Assembly: GCA_003024985.2 (NCBI GenBank)
Contig: PXIH01S0051996.1
Length of the DNA: 11,645 nt
Origin: Euperipatoides rowelli
Taxonomy: Eukaryota > Onychophora > Udeonychophora > Euonychophora > Peripatopsidae
Direction: 5' to 3' (one strand)
This document shows positions 7,687-11,645 of the stretch, one piece after another. The position numbers and the translations under genes are program-made. How positions within the stretch are numbered: position 1 is the first letter of the stretch; every line of letters starts with the position of its first letter. The notes beneath the pieces were generated by a model. That model had not been told where the DNA came from and ran no database searches. It saw only the letters and a list, made by a program, of their open reading frames with translations.

Positions 7687-8677
7687 TAATAATTTAATAT
7701 TTAATAAAAAAACAGAATATTTACATTACATTATTACAATACATTATAAATACAATTACAATCTCTACAATTAACATTTTTTTCAACTCAAAACAATACA
7801 ATTCAATGAATCATCTACATAATCAAATACTTCAACACTGAATATTCAAGATACATTACAAATAACAAACAAAAAAAAAAGAAAAGACAATCATATCAAG
7901 TATAAATTTCTCATTTCACTGACCTAGTCATTCGACAGAATGGTATAAAGGTTTAGCGATCAAGCAGAAATACAAGAATAAAAATAAATAAATAAAAAGC
8001 TCAATCACGAAATAATAATAAAAAAAACTCAATCACAAATCACTGATCTCATCTATTTTCACTTCAAGTAACCAACATTTCACCCCATTTGTAAATTCCC
8101 ATAAAATACTACACCTTTTTAACTTTAATGGCAGACTATTAAACCTAATTACTGCATTATGTAGTTTTGCTTCTGCCCTTATTTGTGCTAATTCCATATA
8201 TATGAAAATCTTTACAATTCATTGTATTATGACTATGCATTTCTTTGTTTTCAACTATAAGTTGATCTCTCCTAGATTATTTGAAATTTTAAATACCCCT
8301 TTTACTTGTTCTAAAAAAATAAGTTTTCTGATATCCAAAATTCTTAGATTTGAATACAGACTTTCTGATGGTGTCATCCAATCCAATCCAAAACATGATT
8401 TAATGGCACCATTTTACAGCCTTTGTATCCGATCAGTGCATGCATTCGAACATTGCCCCCATATTGCAATCAAATACTGAATATTAGAATGTACAAATGC
8501 AAAATACACTGATCTTTTATAATTTTCTGGGATTACTTTATTTATTCTATTTATGGCCCCCATAAGAGGAACTATCTTTTTCCTTATTTTTTTAAATAAG
8601 ATTCCCAGGTAATTTTCTCATCTATTACCAGCCCCAAATATTTCACACTATCTACTCTCTCTATTTTTTTGTTGGTA
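7687..8677 (-). mobile_element. LINE-B: 5'-truncated non-LTR retrotransposon nested in LINE-A
   Basis: A 991-bp insertion in the opposite orientation to LINE-A, flanked by the 6-bp direct repeat actaat (7681-7686 and 8678-8683). Removing LINE-B plus one actaat brings LINE-A's reading frame together without a shift. It contains only the C-terminal half of an RT ORF (8033-8677) and about 350 bp of AT-rich 3' sequence, ending in A/T-rich simple sequence (7687-7710 region) and no long poly(A). 5' truncation with a short target duplication is the normal outcome of target-primed reverse transcription. Confidence 0.85.
8033..8677 (-). pseudogene. LINE-B reverse transcriptase C-terminal half, nearly open
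   Basis: Reading the minus strand from 8679, VTNKKIERVDSVKYLGLVID leads into the thumb region: IRKKIVPLMGAINRINK, then SVYFAFVHSNIQYLIAIWGQ, then TDRIQRL, a stop where Gln is expected (near 8418), and further coding to GEINL and a stop near 8254. Shifted frames continue with MHSHNTMNCKDFHIYG and VIRFNSLPLKLKRC...VKCWLL, the usual LINE C-terminal 'HnHnTR..dfhi' and 'fNsLP..lk' motifs, ending at TGA 8035-8033. The YADD palm is missing because of 5' truncation. The host frame has one internal stop in about 140 codons, so LINE-B is less decayed than LINE-A. Confidence 0.85.
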
Positions 8678-8683
8678 ACTAAT

Positions 8684-9598
8684 AGTTGTCAGATTCTATT
8701 ATACTGACTTGAGCAAAGCCTTTGACTCGATTGAACATGCTTTGTTGATATACAAATTGTCATCTTTTGGTTTTGATAAGCCTTTGTTCTCTTTTCTTTT
8801 TTCCTATCTTACACAAATATCACAAACTGTCCTTATTAGAAACACCTATTCATCGAGTGCACCTGTTTTTTCAAGAGTGGTTCAGGGATCAATCTTGGGC
8901 TTTTTATTACTTGTACTTTATATCAATGATCTTCCTGACTTAATAAACTCAAATATACTTTTATATGCAGATGATGCAAAAATTTTCATGTAGTAACATC
9001 TCCTAAAGCTCTTGATGTTTTTGTTGAATGGTGCCAAGACTGGGGACTTAAAATTAATTTTAACAAATGCTCAACTCAACAATATATTTTTATAAGAAAA
9101 ATTCACCTATTACATTTAAGTTTTTGGGTGAACATAATGTAGACAGGGTTGAAACTATTAAAGATCTTGGTATCTTTTACACTACTGCTTATTCTTTTTC
9201 GTGTCATATTAAATACAATAATCTTAAAAATGCTAGATCTCTGGGTTTTATGATAAAGATTACTAGATTTTAATGATGTGAGGGCACAAAATGCTATTTT
9301 TAAAACATTTGTTCGTCATCATTTAGAATACTCCTATTACAAGGGAAGATGCCAAGTCTATAGATATAATTCAATTCCAATACCGGTACCTAAAATGGTT
9401 GTCATTAAAAATTAAACTCAATTTTCATTGCCTATCCTACAAGGAGATGAGCATTTTTCAAATTCCAATCATGGGAAAGTCATAGAATCTTTGCCGAGAC
9501 TAATCTTTTATATACCGTACCGTAATGTTATTCATTGCAGAATAGACTGTACTCAACTACTATCCTGTATCAACTTATTTTCACCTACATATTATATT
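8684..9598 (+). pseudogene. LINE-A ORF2 3' part: RT palm with YADD, thumb and C-terminus, broken
   Basis: The frame entering from the LINE-B junction reads YYTDLSKAFDSIEHALL (motif A Asp at 8706-8708), then VVQGSILGFLLLVLYINDLP and LLYADDAKIF. The catalytic YADD is intact at 8964-8975. A TAG at 8991-8993 ends this frame. The next (8993 on) continues TSPKALDVFVEWCQDWGLKI and NFNKC; a third (about 9100-9273) gives FLGEHNVDRVETIKDLGIFY and SLGFMIKITRF. Further shifts give FKTFVRHHLEYS (about 9300-9335) and DCTQLLSCINLFSPTYY (about 9547-9597), typical of the thumb and C-terminal region. The GVPQGS Pro and Gly are altered (RVVQGS). At least four frame disruptions are visible. Confidence 0.9.
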
Positions 9599-9970
9599 CA
9601 GGGTCTGCATATAGGGGGGTGGGGGATTGTAGTCCCAGGGCCCTATGTATTAATTAATTCTATAAAATACTACATAGTTATGACCAGGGGTGCGAGGGGG
9701 AAGGGGCTGTAGGACTGGACAAGGGTCCTATAGGTCAACAAAACACCCATACAACCAAAAATAAAAGTATTAAATCTTTACACACAAGGTACCCTGTAGG
9801 CCTGGACAACAGGCCCGCAGGTCCATCAAAAAAAAAAAAAAAACTTATCAAATCTTCATGAACAAGGAGAAACTCATACAATAAAATATGTAAGGGCCCC
9901 CGATTAGGATGTGGGGCACCCGATTACACTAGATCTACAAGACTATTCTTTATTCCATAATTAGTAAATA
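9599..9970. repeat. GC-rich block with a two-copy 87-bp tandem repeat
   Basis: Base composition changes sharply after LINE-A's last recognisable residues. G-runs lie at 9614-9625 and 9686-9705. Then aaggggctgtaggactggac (from 9701) and aaggtaccctgtaggcctgg (from 9786) start two similar units; both continue through 'ggtcc..taggtc/gcaggtcc', an A-rich tract, and 'ttaaatcttta/tatcaaatctt', and end near 9867. A short cccgatta repeat follows (9899-9906 and 9919-9926). No coding frame is convincing. It may be an insertion that separated LINE-A from the rest of its 3' end; the sequence after 9970 has a weak DLFY-type LINE C-terminal look that I do not annotate. Confidence 0.5.
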
Positions 9971-10207
9971 GGAAGATTTGTTTTACTGACCCTTTTCTTA
10001 GAGCAATGTCAGGTAATGATTATTGAATTTCTCCATACAATGAGTTTACAAATACAGTACATCTAATGAAATGAATTATTTTCTGATTTAGAGAATTATA
10101 ATGATTTCTAGTTATGTAGATTATCTAGGAAAATAATTTAAGAGTTCAGATTAGTGTAATCATATTCTATTTGTAAATATTTTATTTATGCATTGGTAAT
10201 ATGCAAC
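9971..10207. other. AT-rich intronic sequence left of the palindrome
   Basis: No confident feature. A brief frame reading CFTDPFLRAMSGNDY (about 9979-10023) stops at once and could be either a leftover of LINE-A's C-terminus or chance. Confidence 0.3.
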
Positions 10208-10915
10208 TTGGATGTAGGCTAATCACTATTCTATTTGTATGTTGTTTTATATTTTGTCTTCTATATTTCTCTTAGTCTTTTCAGTGTTTACCATCAATTT
10301 CCTGGAATAAAACTGTTAACTGATTCAATTAACCGTAGTTTTTGTCAATAAAATAATTTTTTTTTTTTAAATTCTAAGCATTTCTTGCTAAAGTGGAATT
10401 ATAGGGTTACTACTTCTATCTTTACTAACAACTTTTACGTGTTTATTGCTTTTGTATTTTTTTATTAATAAATTTAACAATTAGTATTCTATCTATTGTT
10501 ATCCAATTAGTATTCTATTGTTTTTTTTTTTCTCTTTTGATTATACAAATATACAAATACGTCTTTGTATATTTGTATAATCAAAAGAGAGAAAAAAAAC
10601 AATAGAATACTAATTGGATAACAATAGATAGAATACTAATTGTTAAATTTATTAATAAAAAAATACAAAAGCAATAAACACGTAAAAGTTGTTAGTAAAG
10701 ATAGAAGTAGTAACCCTATAATTCCACTTTAGCAAGAAATGCTTAGAATTTAAAAAAAAAAAAAAAAAATTTTATTGACAAAAACTACGGTTAATTGAAT
10801 CAGTTAACAGTTTTATTCCAGGAAATTGATGGTAAACACTGAAAAGACCAAGAGAAATATAGAAGACAAAATATAAAACAACATACAAATAGAATAGTGA
10901 TTAGCCTACATCCAA
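10208..10915. repeat. 708-bp near-perfect palindrome (inverted duplication)
   Basis: The left arm 10208-10557 and right arm 10564-10915 are reverse complements across a 6-bp centre (axis between 10560 and 10561). Aligning by eye, I find one clear substitution (10274 region, cttagtc against cttggtc) and differences only in two homopolymer tracts: T12 preceded by TAA against T18, and T11-CTC against T8-CTCTC. All other stretches are identical. The arms contain no coding frame, and each carries an internal 15-bp direct repeat (caattagtattctat at 10478 and 10504 in the left arm). No target duplication flanks it. It could be a recent foldback insertion, an inverted duplication or an assembly artefact from a self-priming molecule. 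Confidence 0.92.
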
Positions 10916-10980
10916 TTGATTGTTGTTTGCTATGTGTACACACTCAGTAATAGGCTTCCTGCCGTTGAAAATGTGTTGTT

Positions 10981-10996
10981 AAATAAATAAATAAAT
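10981..10996 (+). repeat. (AAAT)4 microsatellite
   Basis: Four tandem AAAT units in intron 1, shortly right of the palindrome. The remaining sequence up to exon 1 (10997-11241) shows nothing else. Confidence 0.8.
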
Positions 10997-11241
10997 AGAA
11001 CCTGTAGGCTACACCGGTATTTTGCATTATCAATAAAGATCGACGACCCCAAAGTCATTAAAAAGTCACTTACGCTAAAATAATCTTAAAACCATTAAAA
11101 AAAAAAATACCTTACAGAGTTTTAAAATAATCTAAGCATAATTATGTATAGATTATGGGGTAAATTAATAAGCAAAACTTTAATATTTATTTCAAGGTTG
11201 TCATGATATTGAATGTAGTTATTCCATAAAATATATCCTAC

Positions 11242-11376
11242 CTTCCGAGTGAGGCGATAATATGATGTTAGACAAGATAACATAACCATTTTTAGCACAA
11301 GTATTGTTGAATAAAATGCAAACAATTCAAAAACATTATTTTCAAAACTTAGTAAAGAAGTATTCAAGTGAGGCAT
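11242..11376 (-). CDS. MGST1: Microsomal glutathione S-transferase 1, coding exon 1 (partial gene)
   Basis: First coding exon, 45 codons, encoding the N-terminus and first membrane helix of an MGST1-type MAPEG enzyme. The family conjugates glutathione to lipophilic electrophiles and reduces lipid hydroperoxides, as a homotrimer in the ER and outer mitochondrial membrane. The translation has a short polar N-terminus, then a hydrophobic helix (about residues 14-38, FELFAFYSTILVLKMVMLSC) and the family motif YRLTRK at the exon end. The exon ends AAG followed by the donor GTAGGA (11241-11236). Joined to exon 2 it reads RLTRK|VFANPED, as in vertebrate MGST1. I chose ATG 11376-11374 because it has A at -3 and gives an N-terminus close to the family length. 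An upstream in-frame ATG at 11442-11440 (weak context) would add 22 residues. Frame and family are clear; the exact start and the presence of a 5' non-coding exon are not. Confidence 0.9.
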
Positions 11377-11645
11377 TGTTTGTTTTGTTTTTTCAAAGTT
11401 AAACCACGAATACAAACGGAACTTCAAGCGAGTTGCGCGCATTAAAGTTGCTGCAATCAAAACAGCAGCCAATCAAAGGTCGGCTTGCAGATAGAATGTA
11501 AATGCTCTGATTGGCTGTTTGGTGTCTTCCTTTTTTTTGCTAGGTCTGAGAGCCAGAGTCCGGACGTTATCCACTAGCGTCTGCGTAGCAAACTCCTTAG
11601 CCGCATAGCACCCAAAAATAGCCAATCATTTGACGGTTTACTTAG
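11377..11645 (-). promoter_or_regulatory. Presumed MGST1 5' UTR and promoter with three CCAAT boxes
   Basis: The sequence upstream of the MGST1 start is visibly richer in G+C than the introns. It contains three CCAAT pentamers, the core recognised by NF-Y: 11469-11473 and 11622-11626 on the plus strand and 11510-11514 on the minus strand. Two of them form a perfect 10-bp inverted pair, cagccaatca (11467-11476) and tgattggctg (11508-11517). I see no convincing TATA box and no antioxidant-response core (TGACnnnGC) on either strand. The transcription start cannot be placed, so some of this may be 5' UTR. Promoter function is inferred from position and the CCAAT boxes. Confidence 0.5.

Larger units (their letters stand above)
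6789..9598 (+). mobile_element. LINE-A: 5'-truncated, decayed Jockey/CR1-like non-LTR retrotransposon
   Basis: On the plus strand, fragments appear in the correct order for a non-LTR retrotransposon ORF2: the endonuclease-RT linker (6789-7260), RT fingers (7290-7686), RT palm with YADD (8684-8993), then thumb and C-terminal region (8993-9598). The endonuclease is absent or unrecognisable. The order is interrupted only by LINE-B. Its 5' limit is uncertain and could lie some way left of 6789. Its 3' limit is lost in the GC-rich block after 9598. It is antisense to MGST1. The clade (Jockey, CR1, L2 or related) cannot be settled by eye. Confidence 0.85.
5915..11241 (-). other. MGST1 intron 1 (5.3 kb, filled with repeats)
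   Basis: This is the interval between the exon 1 donor (GTAGGA) and the exon 2 acceptor (TTTTTTTAAG) on the minus strand, a phase 0 intron. Over half of it is recognisable mobile or repeated DNA: two nested LINEs (6789-9598), a 708-bp palindrome (10208-10915), a GC-rich tandem block (about 9599-9970) and a short hairpin (6327-6395). LINE-A lies antisense to the host gene and LINE-B lies in its sense. Stretches 5915-6326 and 6396-6788 show no further gene or repeat that I can recognise. The intron call follows from the two exons joining in frame; it has no transcript evidence here. Confidence 0.85.

Noticed and set aside
8202-8480. 92-codon plus-strand open frame
   Set aside because: Antisense shadow of LINE-B's minus-strand RT coding region, which has clear family motifs.
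9598-9712. End of the 94-codon frame that starts at 9428
   Set aside because: Only the part to about 9598 resembles LINE-A's C-terminus. The remainder is the GC-rich block read by chance.
11122-11241. Continuation of the exon 1 frame past the AAG codon
   Set aside because: After the donor GTAGGA the peptide loses all MAPEG similarity, while exon 2 resumes the family sequence exactly. The read-through is intron.
11443-11472. Extension of the MGST1 exon 1 frame upstream to a TTG
   Set aside because: There is no ATG at that position, and the sequence is within the CCAAT-containing upstream region. Family N-termini are short.

Overview
This is AT-rich, transposon-dense eukaryotic (animal) DNA. 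The only host gene I can recognise is the 5' part of a microsomal glutathione S-transferase 1 (MGST1, MAPEG family) gene on the minus strand. Coding exon 1 is at 11242-11376 and coding exon 2 at 5811-5914. The two exons join in frame across canonical GT/AG splice sites and give the family signature RLTRK|VFANPED...VERVR. Later exons were not found, so the gene probably continues beyond position 1. The organism is an animal, most likely an invertebrate: the enzyme lacks the activating cysteine of mammalian MGST1, and the repeats are a mix of hAT, piggyBac-type and Jockey/CR1-like elements. A marine invertebrate is a guess only.

Layout from the gene start leftwards. At 11377-11645 is the presumed promoter and 5' UTR, with three CCAAT boxes. 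Intron 1 (5915-11241, 5.3 kb) holds a near-perfect 708-bp palindrome (10208-10915), a GC-rich block with a two-copy 87-bp tandem repeat (about 9599-9970), and a decayed non-LTR retrotransposon (LINE-A, plus strand, 6789-9598). A second 5'-truncated LINE (LINE-B, minus strand, 7687-8677) has inserted into LINE-A's reverse transcriptase domain. A small perfect-stem hairpin lies at 6327-6395.

The sequence left of exon 2 (1-5810) is read as intron 2. It contains a 38-51-bp minisatellite with inverted units (4320-5244), a hAT-like miniature element (3679-3986), a 1.36-kb decayed hAT transposon that still shows the transposase dimerisation domain (2011-3367), and a 144-bp tandem repeat (393-463 plus 1390-1749). 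That tandem repeat was split by a 926-bp TTAA-flanked piggyBac-type element (464-1389), which carries its own 182-bp tandem array.

No novel multi-gene system is visible. The value of the window lies in the readable insertion history (two nested insertions with intact junction evidence), the long palindrome, and the MGST1 gene structure. No tRNA, rRNA, CRISPR array or bacterial-type operon was seen.
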